Positions 8,751 to 17,312 of a stretch of 64,000 bases of DNA are shown here, piece by piece (within the stretch, counting starts at the first letter, position 1; every line of letters starts with the position of its first letter). This stretch comes from JBBIWA01 sp037439425 (GTDB lineage: Bacteria; Acidobacteriota; Blastocatellia; RBC074), in assembly GCA_037439425.1 (NCBI GenBank), contig JBBIWA010000008.1, positions 62,001 to 126,000 on the forward strand, in the 5' to 3' direction. The notes below the pieces were generated by a model. That model searched no databases. It saw only the letters and a program-made list of their open reading frames with translations, and was not told the DNA's origin. The position numbers and the translations under genes are program-made.

Positions 8751-9806
8751 ATGGAACAGAGCGTTAACTACAGCCGCTACAAAACCCTCTTCTCAATCCT
8801 CGCGTTGGTAGTCTTCATCTGGGGTGTGCTCGGGGCGCTGGAGGTGAACAAGATTCCATACGCCGGCTATAGCACCAGCCCTGACTATGTGGTCACCCAG
8901 GTGCGCGAAGGCAGCCCCGCCGAAAGAGCCGGACTCCAGGTGGGTGACACCATCACCCGCATTGACAACATTGCGGTGGAGGACTTCGCAGCGCGCACAG
9001 ATCGAGGGCGCCCGGCTATTGATAGCGAAACCACCCTGAGTGTTAAGCGTGGAGAGGCGGAGCAAACCCTGACTCTCAGATATGCTTCGCTGCCCATGTC
9101 TGACTTGCTCGCAGGCCGTGGGGTTGAGCTGTTGGCCGGGTTGCTTTTCCTGATCCTGGGTCTGTGGGTCTATCTCAAAAACCCGACCCGGTTGAGTACC
9201 ACCTTTTGCAGCCTGAGCTTGCTGTTTGCTTTTAACTTGTTTGGTGGTCCTTACTTCACCTCACCGGCTGCGCGCCGGGTCTTGGGAGCCATCACCAGTC
9301 TTCTGGGTGGAATCTTGCTGGCCCTCATTCTCAACTACAGTTTGGATTATCCCCGAACCAAAAAGATCGTTGCAGATCGGCCCTGGCTGCGTCAGGCAAT
9401 CTACCTGATTGCGATTGCTGTCGGAGTGATGCTCGCGACTATAAATGTCACCACTCCGTTAATGGGTTCTGGCTTTTCAATGGCGCTGTCTACCATCCTG
9501 AACGTGATTTTTGGCGTGTATCTGCTGCTGGCTGTGATCGGCGTGATTCACAGCTACGTCAAGGCTAGCGCTGAGGAGCGTTCCTCAACAGGACTTAACT
9601 TCATGATGCTGGGCATGGTCATTGGTTTCGTGCCCTTCCTTGTTTCGATCCTAGTGCACACTATCGCTCCACACATGGGAGAGCTGCCTGGAGAGAGATT
9701 CTGGGGGATCACTTTCCTGGCCCTTCCCATCGGCCTGGCTCTGGCCCTGATGAAGCTAGAACCAGCTCCTGCCGCTGCCAAGGCGGAGGAGAAACCAGCC
9801 ACTTAG
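8751..9806 (+). CDS. PDZ-domain multi-pass membrane protein
   Basis: A 351-residue membrane protein. One transmembrane helix (about residues 12-30) precedes a PDZ domain (about 35-105; GSPAERAGLQVGDTI and the following beta strands are classic), after which come about seven hydrophobic segments to residue 335 and a short Ala/Glu/Lys tail. PDZ domains bind C-terminal or misfolded peptides in the periplasm, but no protease domain or HExxH motif is present, so this is not an RseP/site-2 protease. It could be a sensor or scaffold. The ATG at 8751 is chosen because AAAGGAGG (about 8735-8742) sits 8 bases upstream. Confidence 0.85.
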   Translation: MEQSVNYSRYKTLFSILALVVFIWGVLGALEVNKIPYAGYSTSPDYVVTQVREGSPAERAGLQVGDTITRIDNIAVEDFAARTDRGRPAIDSETTLSVKRGEAEQTLTLRYASLPMSDLLAGRGVELLAGLLFLILGLWVYLKNPTRLSTTFCSLSLLFAFNLFGGPYFTSPAARRVLGAITSLLGGILLALILNYSLDYPRTKKIVADRPWLRQAIYLIAIAVGVMLATINVTTPLMGSGFSMALSTILNVIFGVYLLLAVIGVIHSYVKASAEERSSTGLNFMMLGMVIGFVPFLVSILVHTIAPHMGELPGERFWGITFLALPIGLALALMKLEPAPAAAKAEEKPAT

Positions 9807-9824
9807 AAGAGATGAAAGGGATGA

Positions 9825-9885
9825 ATCGGATTTCGGATTTCGGATTTCGGATTTAGGCTCTAAATCCGAAATCCGAAATTTGAAA
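9825..9885. repeat. GGATTTC-type heptad palindrome, copy 2
   Basis: Four GGATTT(C/A) units, then the inverted arm (TAAATCCGAAATCCGAAATTTG). It is nested inside a second pair of arms, GATGAAAGGGATGAA on the left and CCTTTCATCCTTTCATCC on the right, giving a long composite stem between the convergent PDZ gene and the microprotein gene. Confidence 0.85.
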
Positions 9886-9917
9886 CTTGCCCTTTCATCC
9901 TTTCATCCTTCTTTTGC

Positions 9918-10016
9918 TCACTCATCCCACTCAAAGCCGTAGCAGTAGATCAATGAGACCAGCACAAAAAAGGAGCTGATAAAAAGCGCGGTAAAAAGAT
10001 CATAAACCAGATACAT
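9918..10016 (-). CDS. 32-residue membrane microprotein
   Basis: Small open frame read directly from the minus strand: ATG at 10016, TGA at 9918-9920. The product is 32 residues: a short N-terminus (MYLVYDLF), one strongly hydrophobic helix (about residues 8-26) and an acidic end (FEWDE), i.e. a single-pass membrane peptide. A strong Shine-Dalgarno AGAGGAGAG stands about 7 bases upstream. It resembles in size and topology the small subunits of membrane complexes (KdpF, CydX, CcoQ type), but none of those genes is nearby and no sequence match is claimed. It lies downstream of, and on the same strand as, the GDSL lipoprotein gene, about 210 bases away. Confidence 0.55.
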   Translation of the reverse strand: MYLVYDLFTALFISSFFVLVSLIYCYGFEWDE

Positions 10017-10161
10017 CTACCACTCTCCTCTTAACTTGGGCGATTTGTGGTCAAGGCGTCGAGCGCGAGGTTTATAGGCTCTAGGCTCTTTCGGCCTGGA
10101 TCTAGAAGAACTTGAGCCCACCATGCCGTCACGCGGTGGCTGATTTTACGGGGGGGCATTA

Positions 10162-10208
10162 ATCGGATTTCGGATTTGGGATCTAAATCCGCAATCCGAA
10201 ATTTGAAA
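10162..10208. repeat. GGATTTC-type heptad palindrome, copy 3
   Basis: TCGGATTTCGGATTTGGGAT followed by the inverted CTAAATCCGCAATCCGAAATTTG, ending 19 bases after the end of the GDSL gene (minus strand) and preceding the microprotein gene. May serve as the transcript end of the GDSL gene. Confidence 0.85.
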
Positions 10209-10226
10209 GGGGGGCACAGTTCCGGA

Positions 10227-11084
10227 TTACCCGCCGGGTTGCTCGAGCAATGGTTCAAGCACTCGCCAGACATTTTCCATGACTATCCTGGTTCCTTCAA
10301 GATTGGGATGAATGCCGTCAGCTTGATTAAGTGAAGCTAGCCCGGCTACTCCCTGCAAGAAGAAAGGGATCAACTTAACGTTATAGTGGCGGGCCAGGTC
10401 ACGAAAGGCTTGCCGGAACTGGCGCGTGTAATCCTCGCCGTAATTGGGTGGCGCTTCCATTCCGGCCAGGATCACTGTTACGTTTTTGCTCTGCGCCTGT
10501 TCGATGATCTGGGCCAGATTCTTTTTCATCTCTGCGACTGGCAGCCCACGCAACCCATCATTAGCTCCGAGCTCCAGAATCAAGAATCGGACGTTTCCTT
10601 GTAAGGCCCACTCCAGCCGCGACAGGCCGCCGGCCGAAGTGTCGCCGGAAATTCCAGCGTTGATGACTTCATAACGATAACCCTTTTCATCCAGCCGCTT
10701 CTGAAGCAACGCTGGATAAGACTGCGAAATGTCGAGGCCGTATCCAGCAGTTAAGCTATCACCCAGCGCCACGATCCTGGGCCGTTCGGTTAAATCCGGT
10801 GATGGGCTGGCTGAGACGGCTCCTTCGCTCCGGCTGGCGGTTTCTGTTGCAGGAGCTGCACCGCCTGTGGAACGCTGGCAACTGGCCGTAAGGCAGATCA
10901 GGATCCAGCAGCTAAAGAGCCAGCACCACCGGACAATTTGGATTTCGGATTTCGGATTTCGGATTTCGGATTTCGGATTTAAATTCGCAATTCGCAATTC
11001 GCAATCCGAAATTTGGAATTGGTCGCGGTGACGAAAATGGGATTTGAATTTATCTCTAAATAGGTGCATATTCATCGATGACAT
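10227..11084 (-). CDS. tesA: GDSL/SGNH arylesterase lipoprotein, TesA-like
   Basis: SGNH-hydrolase of the TesA/arylesterase group, cleaving thioesters or esters in the periplasm. All four blocks are visible: Ser in VALGDSLTAGYG, Gly in INAGISGDT, Asn in LELGANDGLRG, and Asp/His in DGIHPN. A hydrophobic segment ending LTASC suggests a lipoprotein. No ATG/GTG/TTG lies just before that segment; the start is therefore probably the ATG at 11084 (AGGA upstream), which makes the N-terminus run about 28 residues through a heptad palindrome (10935-11019) before the signal segment. A TTG inside the palindrome (about 10997) is the alternative. The gene is divergent from ybbA-ybbP exactly as tesA is in Escherichia coli, which supports the identification. 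Confidence 0.85.
   Translation of the reverse strand: MSSMNMHLFRDKFKSHFRHRDQFQISDCELRIANLNPKSEIRNPKSEIQIVRWCWLFSCWILICLTASCQRSTGGAAPATETASRSEGAVSASPSPDLTERPRIVALGDSLTAGYGLDISQSYPALLQKRLDEKGYRYEVINAGISGDTSAGGLSRLEWALQGNVRFLILELGANDGLRGLPVAEMKKNLAQIIEQAQSKNVTVILAGMEAPPNYGEDYTRQFRQAFRDLARHYNVKLIPFFLQGVAGLASLNQADGIHPNLEGTRIVMENVWRVLEPLLEQPGG
10935..11019. repeat. GGATTTC-type heptad palindrome, copy 4, inside the tesA-like frame
   Basis: Five GGATTT(C) units on the + strand (from about 10938) followed by AATTCGC units and AATCCGAAATTTGG. On the minus strand it is translated without a stop as part of the GDSL protein N-terminus (residues of type KSEIRNPKSEIQ). Confidence 0.85.
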
Positions 11085-11168
11085 AATAGCAAGTCCTGAC
11101 CGATTGCTGATCGCGGATGGCGACATTTTGGGGTGGTCCGCAGTCTGCAATCCATAATCTACAATATC

Positions 11169-11873
11169 ATGATTCGACTCGCGAATGTTTCTAAAGTTGT
11201 CACCAGCGGCTCTGAAAAACTCACCATCCTGCACGCGGTTGAGCTGTTCATTCCCAATGGACAATTCGTCGCCGTCGTTGGTCCATCCGGCAGCGGCAAA
11301 TCAACTCTGCTCGGATTGATTGCGGGGCTGGACGCGCCGACTTCAGGCGAGATCTTTATAGACGGAGAGAATATCACCCGGATGAGCGAAGATGAGCTGG
11401 CCGCACTGCGCGGCGCGAAGGTGGGCTTCATCTTTCAGGCGTTTCACCTGATCCCTTCGCTCACGGCTTATGAAAACATCTTGGTGCCGATGGAGATCAT
11501 AGGCATCCGCGACGCAAGGGAGCGAGCGCAAAGGCTGCTCGATGACGTCGGACTACATGACCGCGGCCATCATTACCCCTCGCAGCTTTCGGGCGGCGAG
11601 CAGCAACGGGTTGCCATCGCCCGGGCATTTTCCAATGACCCGCAAATTCTGCTGGCTGATGAGCCGACAGGAAACTTGGACTCGAAGAATGGCCGCCACG
11701 TCTTTGAGTTGCTGCTCAGGCTGAACCGGGAGCGCGGCACCACGCTGTTGCTGGTGACGCACGATCACAGCCTGGCTGATCTGGCCGACCGCAAGATCTC
11801 GCTCAGGGATGGGCGCATCGTTGAAGATCGGCTGCTCCATTTTCGGATTGTGGATTGCGGATTTGGGATCTAA
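11169..11873 (+). CDS. ybbA: ABC transporter ATPase, YbbA/LolD type
   Basis: ATP-binding subunit of a MacB/LolD-type ABC complex that works with the permease encoded next. Walker A GPSGSGKST, Q-loop FQAFHLIPS, signature LSGGEQQRVAIARAF, Walker B ILLADEPTGNLD and the H-loop VTHDHS are all present in order. ATG at 11169 chosen; a GTG at 11133 is less likely. The normal protein ends near DGRIVED; here about ten further residues (from LHF to the stop TAA at 11871-11873) are encoded by a heptad palindrome, so the gene's own stop has been replaced. Gap to ybbP is 30 bases. In Escherichia coli YbbAP partners with TesA, matching the neighbourhood. Confidence 0.92.
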   Translation: MIRLANVSKVVTSGSEKLTILHAVELFIPNGQFVAVVGPSGSGKSTLLGLIAGLDAPTSGEIFIDGENITRMSEDELAALRGAKVGFIFQAFHLIPSLTAYENILVPMEIIGIRDARERAQRLLDDVGLHDRGHHYPSQLSGGEQQRVAIARAFSNDPQILLADEPTGNLDSKNGRHVFELLLRLNRERGTTLLLVTHDHSLADLADRKISLRDGRIVEDRLLHFRIVDCGFGI

Positions 11874-11903
11874 ATCCGCAATCCACAATCCGAAATTTGA
11901 AAT
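11841..11903. repeat. GGATTTC-type heptad palindrome, copy 5, ybbA/ybbP junction
   Basis: Near-perfect palindrome: CGGATTG TGGATTG CGGATTT GGGATC then TAAATCC GCAATCC ACAATCC GAAATTTG. It encodes the last residues and the stop of ybbA and ends at the ATG of ybbP (11904), leaving that start without a recognisable Shine-Dalgarno sequence. Confidence 0.9.
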
Positions 11904-14435
11904 ATGAACTTTGTCTGGAACATGGCCTACCGTGAGCTGCGAGCCTCCTGGCACCGGCTGCTCTTCTTCTTTCTCTGTATCGCCGTCGGCGTTGGCTCAA
12001 TCGTCAGCCTCCGCTCGCTGATTCAGAAGGTCAGCGCTTCGGTGACGAGCGAGGCGCGCGCCTTGATGACAGCTGACCTTCAGGTTTCATCCAACAACCA
12101 GTGGAGCGACGAGACGCGCACGATCCTGGAACGCTACATCAATCACGGGAGCGTGCTCGGCCACACCGAGATCATTGAAATGCCAACGATGATCAGCGCA
12201 GTAAATAAACCTGGCTCCGTCCCCAAGCTGGTAGAGCTGAAAGCCGTTCAGGCGCCATACCCTTTTTACGGACAGATGCAACTGGCTGGCGGCCAGCTCT
12301 ACACCCATTCGCTGCTCGAAGGGCAGGGGCTACTGGCCGGCCAGAGTTTGCTTACCCAGCTTGAGCTCAAGGTTGGCGATGAAGTCAGGTTGGGCAAACT
12401 CAACTTCACCATTCGCGGCGTGATCGAGCGAGAGCCGGGCAATACGATGAATGCTTTTAGCTTCGGCCCGCGCGTGATGATTGATTACGCTGATGCCCAG
12501 GCGGCAGGCTTGCTGAGCTTCGGCGCGCGCGCGCGCTATCGGTTGCTCTTTAAAACGCGCGAAGGCGAAGCGGTAAAACTCACCCGGCAACTGAGGCGTG
12601 AGTTGGAATCGCAGCCGGGAGTTAGCGTGCGCTCGTATCGTGACTCAGAGAACCGCCTTGCCGAATCGCTCAATCGAGTGGAAGATTACCTGAGCCTGAT
12701 CGGTTTGATCATTCTGGTGCTGGGCGGGATCGGCATCTCCAGCGTGACGCGCGTCTTCGTTCAGCAGAAGATGAAGACCATCGCGATCCTCAAATGCCTA
12801 GGGGGGGATAATCGGCGTGTGCTGGGGGCTTATCTGCTTCAGGTGCTGGGTCTGGGGTTGGTTGGCAGTCTGCTGGGAGTGCTGCTGGCAGCGCTGACTG
12901 TCTATCTGGTGCCCCGCTATCTGGGCGATCGCATCCCGCTCAACATCGAGTACCGCTTGACCTGGGAAGCTACACTTCAGGGCTTGAGCATTGGCCTGTT
13001 GATCTCTTTTCTCTTCTCGGTCCTTCCTCTGCTGGAGATCCGGCAGATTAAGCCGATTCTGCTGCTGCGCAATGATACGGCGACGGGCAGACAGCGTGTG
13101 GATTGGGTGCGACTCGGGGTGGGAGCGAGCGTCTTGCTGGCTCTGATCGGGTTGGCAAGCTGGCAAGCAGGATCGTTAAAGATCGGGGGCATCTTTCTCG
13201 GCGGCCTAGCTGTTACTGCGCTGCTGCTCAGTCTGGTAGCCTCGTTTCTGATACACTCGCTGAAACAAGTGCGGCACATCCGTTCCTTCGTTCTGCGGCA
13301 GGGCATAAACAGTCTTTACCGGCCAGGCAATCAGACGAAGATCATCCTCATGGCGGTCGGGCTGGGCGCTTTCTTTGTCATCGGCGTGCGTTCACTGCAA
13401 GCCAATCTGCTGGACGAATTTTCACTCAACCTCAATGACGTGGCTGCGGATATGTACCTGATCAACATTCAGAAAGATCAGCAGGCCGAAGTCGCCGCCC
13501 TGATCAAGAAGGCCACTGGAGCTGAGGCTAAACTCATCCCGGTAGTTCGCGCTCGGATCGTTAAAGTCAATAACGAAGATGTCAAGCTGGAGCGCCGCCG
13601 GAATCCGGCGGGTCGGGGCCTCCTGAGCCGTGAATATACCATCACCTATCGCCCGAACCTGGAAGAGAACGAAACGATCATCAGAGGGAAGATCTGGGAG
13701 CCAGCGCCTGGCTCAGAGCCGGAGATTTCGATTGAAGAGGCGCTGCACAATGATCTGAAGCTGGATCTCGGCGACCAACTCACTTTTGACATTGCGGGCC
13801 GGCACGTGACGGCCAAGATCACCAGCGTTCGTCGTGTGGATTGGCGCAATTCGCGCACCGGCTTCCTGATCCTCTTCCGCCCTGGCTCACTGGAGCAGGC
13901 ACCGCAGACATTGATCTCTGCGATCAAAGGCCCGCCGCCAGGCCAGGCACGAGCCGCATTCCAGCGTGATCTGGTAGACAGGTCTCCTAATCTCTCAATC
14001 ATAGATGTTTTTGACATCGTCGAAGTGGGAAGGAGAATTCTCAATGATATTTCACTGGCGGTCACTTTCGTCGGCGCGTTTGTCTTTCTGGCCGGAGTGC
14101 TGATCCTGATTGGCTCGATTGCCATGACGAAGTTTCATCGTCTCTATGAGGCTGCGATCTTGAAGACGCTTGGGGCGAAGAAGAAGCTGATTATCTACAC
14201 CGTCCTGGTCGAATATGGAGCGCTAGGATTGTTAGCAGGTCTGATCGGCTCAGCCGCAGCTGTAGCGCTCACCTGGACTGTGTGCAAGTATGGGTTGGAG
14301 ATCGCCTGGCATTTTGTTCCAGCGATCAATTTCATCGGTGTGGCAGTCACAGTGCTGCTGGTCACCGTGGTGGGCGTGGCCTCGAGTTGGGATGTAATGA
14401 TCAAAAAGCCATTGGGGATTTTGCGAGCGGAATAG
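11904..14435 (+). CDS. ybbP: ABC transporter permease, YbbP/FtsX type
   Basis: An 843-residue permease with two FtsX-type halves. One N-terminal transmembrane helix (about 17-38), a large periplasmic domain (to about 250), three helices around 260-370, a central pair near 405-450, a helix near 480-500, a second periplasmic domain (500-700), and three C-terminal helices (about 715-835). This is the MacB/LolC-like mechanotransmission architecture; YbbP-type proteins are thought to act in lipid or lipoprotein handling rather than solute import. The ATG at 11904 follows the heptad palindrome directly, so translation may rely on coupling or on unstructured leader. Length and topology match the family. 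Confidence 0.9.
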   Translation: MNFVWNMAYRELRASWHRLLFFFLCIAVGVGSIVSLRSLIQKVSASVTSEARALMTADLQVSSNNQWSDETRTILERYINHGSVLGHTEIIEMPTMISAVNKPGSVPKLVELKAVQAPYPFYGQMQLAGGQLYTHSLLEGQGLLAGQSLLTQLELKVGDEVRLGKLNFTIRGVIEREPGNTMNAFSFGPRVMIDYADAQAAGLLSFGARARYRLLFKTREGEAVKLTRQLRRELESQPGVSVRSYRDSENRLAESLNRVEDYLSLIGLIILVLGGIGISSVTRVFVQQKMKTIAILKCLGGDNRRVLGAYLLQVLGLGLVGSLLGVLLAALTVYLVPRYLGDRIPLNIEYRLTWEATLQGLSIGLLISFLFSVLPLLEIRQIKPILLLRNDTATGRQRVDWVRLGVGASVLLALIGLASWQAGSLKIGGIFLGGLAVTALLLSLVASFLIHSLKQVRHIRSFVLRQGINSLYRPGNQTKIILMAVGLGAFFVIGVRSLQANLLDEFSLNLNDVAADMYLINIQKDQQAEVAALIKKATGAEAKLIPVVRARIVKVNNEDVKLERRRNPAGRGLLSREYTITYRPNLEENETIIRGKIWEPAPGSEPEISIEEALHNDLKLDLGDQLTFDIAGRHVTAKITSVRRVDWRNSRTGFLILFRPGSLEQAPQTLISAIKGPPPGQARAAFQRDLVDRSPNLSIIDVFDIVEVGRRILNDISLAVTFVGAFVFLAGVLILIGSIAMTKFHRLYEAAILKTLGAKKKLIIYTVLVEYGALGLLAGLIGSAAAVALTWTVCKYGLEIAWHFVPAINFIGVAVTVLLVTVVGVASSWDVMIKKPLGILRAE

Positions 14436-14480
14436 GGAGGGGATGAGTAGACGGCTGCCCTGGCCCATCACTTTTCACTT

Positions 14481-14804
14481 TCATCCTTCAGCCTTAAGCA
14501 GGAGCCAGCGCCACATGGCTTCTTCGCTGGGTCCGTAAGGCTCGCCCGCCGCCTCATATCTGGCTCGAAGCTGCACGTAGATGAGATCGTGAGCCTCTTG
14601 CAACTTGTCACTCTTCACCGACGACTCCTGGAGCAGAGTTGCCAGGGCTTGCAAACAAGCTATCATCAGTTGGGTGAGCTCACGTTGTAGCTGGGTGAGC
14701 TGCTGCTCAAGCTGGGAACAGACATTGGCCTCTTCCCACGAGAGATGTTCATGCGCTGGGATGGCGCATAACCAGACCATCGAGAGTTCAGTTCGCGGCT
14801 TCAT
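14481..14804 (-). CDS. Small helical protein of unknown function
   Basis: A 107-residue protein without recognised family. The middle (about 35-60) is a Leu/Gln-rich heptad pattern typical of a short coiled coil (LEQQLTQLQRELTQL), with a following amphipathic helix and a C-terminal W-rich patch (MWRWLLL). No signal peptide. ATG at 14804; the codon before it is GTG, so the start is slightly ambiguous. The stop TGA lies in a GGATGAAAGTGAAAAGTGATGG element of the kind seen at other gene ends here. It converges with ybbP. Codon pattern looks coding, but a non-functional frame cannot be ruled out. Confidence 0.5.
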   Translation of the reverse strand: MKPRTELSMVWLCAIPAHEHLSWEEANVCSQLEQQLTQLQRELTQLMIACLQALATLLQESSVKSDKLQEAHDLIYVQLRARYEAAGEPYGPSEEAMWRWLLLKAEG

Positions 14805-14989
14805 CACACCAGAGCTAAAGCATCAATCCAGGGCTATTTCCAGAACAGAGATCTGCGTAAAAGTTGTGGCCGGCGAAGTGGTCAGTTCGCCGCAGAGTTG
14901 TCCGGGAAGGCGCTTGAGACTTGAGAAAAGCTCCTGGGTGAGGGAGACAGCGGTCAACTAACCGCTTGGCCGGATTGCAGTGGATGAGG

Positions 14990-15095
14990 CCGGATTGGGG
15001 ATTTAGGATTTCGAATTTCGGATTTAGGATTTCGGATTTAAATTCGCAGTTCGCAATTCGCTATCCGCAATCCGCAATTCGAAATTTGAAATCGG
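14990..15095. repeat. GGATTTC-type heptad palindrome, copy 6
   Basis: Longest simple copy: a left arm of CGGATTG, GGGATTT, AGGATTT, CGAATTT, CGGATTT and AGGATTT units, right arm of TTCGCAA/ATCCGCA units ending GAAATTTGAAATCGGC. It occupies most of the 370-base gap upstream of mutL; the rest (14808-14989) shows nothing recognisable beyond the upstream region of the small minus-strand gene. Confidence 0.85.
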
Positions 15096-15176
15096 CTTAA
15101 GAGTCCTTCCCATCTATGAAAGCTGCCCCTTCTCCAGTATCATTATCGAGGGTGAAATGTAGACCTGGTAACAGCG

Positions 15177-17207
15177 ATGTCTAAAATCCGTGTCTTACCC
15201 GACAGCATAGCCAACAAGATCGCGGCCGGTGAAGTGGTCGAACGCCCGGCTTCGATTGTCAAAGAGTTGATCGAAAACTCGATTGACGCAGCAGCCAAAC
15301 AGATTGCAGTGACAGTTGAATCCGGTGGGCGGCAGCTTATCCGTGTCACTGACGATGGAGAGGGGATGGGGCGTGATGATGCGCTGCTGGCCTTCGAGCG
15401 CCATGCCACGAGTAAGCTGAAATCAGCCGAAGACCTGGCGGCGATCACCACACTAGGGTTTCGCGGTGAGGCGCTAGCTTCGATTGCTTCGGTGACCAAA
15501 GTCCGAATGCGCACGCAGACTGAAGCTGACCTGGTTGGCACCGAGGTTGAAATCAGCGGTGGGCGCTTGCTAGCGGTACGCGATATCGCCTTTACGCGAG
15601 GCACTGAGCTGGAAGTGCGCGATCTCTTCTTCAATGTCCCGGCGCGACGCAAATTTCTCAAATCTGAAGCGACCGAGAGCTTTCACATCACCAACCTGGT
15701 CACTCATTACGCGCTGGCCAATCCACATCTGGCGTTTATCTTAATCAACAATGGGCGCGAGAGTATCAACGTCACTCCGGTAGGCAGTCTGCGCGAACGG
15801 GCTTATCAATTATTCGGCGGAGACTTCATTGGCGATTTGATCGAGGTAATGGGAGAGGTTGGTGAGCTGCGCGTGCGCGGCTTTGTCTCAGCACCTTCAG
15901 CCACCCGCACGACTCGTGACAACCAATATTTCTTCGTCAACGGCCGGTATGTGCGTGATCGCTTGTTGAGCAAAGCGCTTTCGGAAAGCTACCGGGCGAT
16001 GATTCCTGCAGGAGTCTATCCTTCGGCGATGCTCTTTGTCGAGTTGCCACCACAGGAGGTAGATGTGAATGTTCATCCGGCCAAGACCGAAGTGCGCTTC
16101 GCGCGCGCAACCATCGTTCACGATACGGTGCGCGACGCGGTGCGCCGGAGCATCGGAGCGACAAAGGCCGCAGCTACCCCGTTGGCAGATAAATCGCCCG
16201 CCGTAAGTAGCCGCGCTCACACCGAGCCTCCGATAACCACTCCCAAGACAGCTGCACCGCTGCCGGTTTCGCGTGAAGAACTGCAAACGGCCTTTCGGTT
16301 GCAAGCGCCACGCCCGCTTTCGTCCCTGCCGGAACAGCAGAAGATGGAGCTGCGCTTTGCGCCTCGGCGCGAAACCACTGCTGCCGACGGAGGCGTAAAA
16401 TCTGAAGAATTGTCTCAAGAACTACCAGCTCAAAACGAGATTGGTCCGTACCCAATAGACGACCTTGGCCGGGGTGAGGAAGCGCCAAGCAACGAAACCG
16501 CTCCGACAGCAGAGGTGACCGAGCAGCGCTCTCTTCCGCCGCACTTTAGCCGCCGCCTTGGATGCCTGGGGAGACGTGGCGCACAAGCGCCTAACTCCCA
16601 ACTTAAACCGGCTCACAATCTCTCGCTGCGTGCCGAGGAGATCAATCCGCTTGGTCAGCTTAACAACAGTTTTATAGTAGCCGTCGATCGGACCTCCTTG
16701 TTGCTGATTGACCAGCATGTGGCGCACGAGCGAATCCTCTTTGAGCAACACTGGCGCGCTCTCTCCAACAAGCGCATCGAGGTGCAGCGGTTACTCTTGC
16801 CGGAGACGCTTGACCTGACACCTGCGCAGGCTGCTGCATTTGATCAACTGCTGCCTGAACTCGAAGAGAATGGGTTTGAACTCAGCCGCCTTTCAGGGCG
16901 CACCATCGCCATCAAAGCTGTGCCGGCGATGCTCCCAGCAGGTGCTGCGCAAGCTTTGCTGCTTGAGCTGCTCGAGGCCATCGAGCAGGAGCGGCGCGGC
17001 TTGACCATTGATGAGTTGCGAGCCGAAATCGCAGCGGGCCTTGCCTGCCGCGCTGCCGTGAAGATCAATATGCCGCTAGCGCCGGAGAAGATGCGCTGGC
17101 TGATTGATCAGTTGCTGAGCACAGATAATCCTGCTACCTGCCCGCATGGGCGCCCCATCATCTTGCGCATCACCGAGCGTGAGATCGAGCGCGGTTTTCA
17201 ACGCTGA
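15177..17207 (+). CDS. mutL: DNA mismatch repair protein MutL
   Basis: GHKL ATPase that couples MutS mismatch recognition to strand incision. N-terminal ATPase motifs are clear: IAAGEVVERPASIVKEL with the catalytic Glu, DDGEGMG, and TLGFRGEAL within the first 105 residues, then the transducer domain to about 330. A variable Pro/Glu/Ala-rich linker (330-480) follows. The C-terminal dimerisation domain carries the endonuclease motif IDQHVAHERILFE (variant of DQHA-x2-E-x4-E), plus ACRAAVK and CPHGRPI, so this is a nicking MutL as in bacteria without MutH. ATG at 15177. mutS is not in the window. 676 residues is at the long end because of the linker. Confidence 0.96.
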   Translation: MSKIRVLPDSIANKIAAGEVVERPASIVKELIENSIDAAAKQIAVTVESGGRQLIRVTDDGEGMGRDDALLAFERHATSKLKSAEDLAAITTLGFRGEALASIASVTKVRMRTQTEADLVGTEVEISGGRLLAVRDIAFTRGTELEVRDLFFNVPARRKFLKSEATESFHITNLVTHYALANPHLAFILINNGRESINVTPVGSLRERAYQLFGGDFIGDLIEVMGEVGELRVRGFVSAPSATRTTRDNQYFFVNGRYVRDRLLSKALSESYRAMIPAGVYPSAMLFVELPPQEVDVNVHPAKTEVRFARATIVHDTVRDAVRRSIGATKAAATPLADKSPAVSSRAHTEPPITTPKTAAPLPVSREELQTAFRLQAPRPLSSLPEQQKMELRFAPRRETTAADGGVKSEELSQELPAQNEIGPYPIDDLGRGEEAPSNETAPTAEVTEQRSLPPHFSRRLGCLGRRGAQAPNSQLKPAHNLSLRAEEINPLGQLNNSFIVAVDRTSLLLIDQHVAHERILFEQHWRALSNKRIEVQRLLLPETLDLTPAQAAAFDQLLPELEENGFELSRLSGRTIAIKAVPAMLPAGAAQALLLELLEAIEQERRGLTIDELRAEIAAGLACRAAVKINMPLAPEKMRWLIDQLLSTDNPATCPHGRPIILRITEREIERGFQR

Positions 17208-17312
17208 AGACAGGCTGACGAGATTTGTCAGTCTGAAAAAGAAAGCGCACCTTGCGCTGTCGAGTTTTGTCACTCGATGGATTGTCTGCCCCTGGCTCCG
17301 TATGATCAGTGG

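Noticed and set aside
10935..11019. Possible CRISPR array from regularly spaced GGATTTC repeats
   Set aside because: The units are contiguous 7-mers without unique spacers, and no cas gene is present.
11085..11264. Upstream extension of the tesA-like frame to 11264
   Set aside because: It would overlap the ybbA start and promoter region; the ATG at 11084 has a better RBS.
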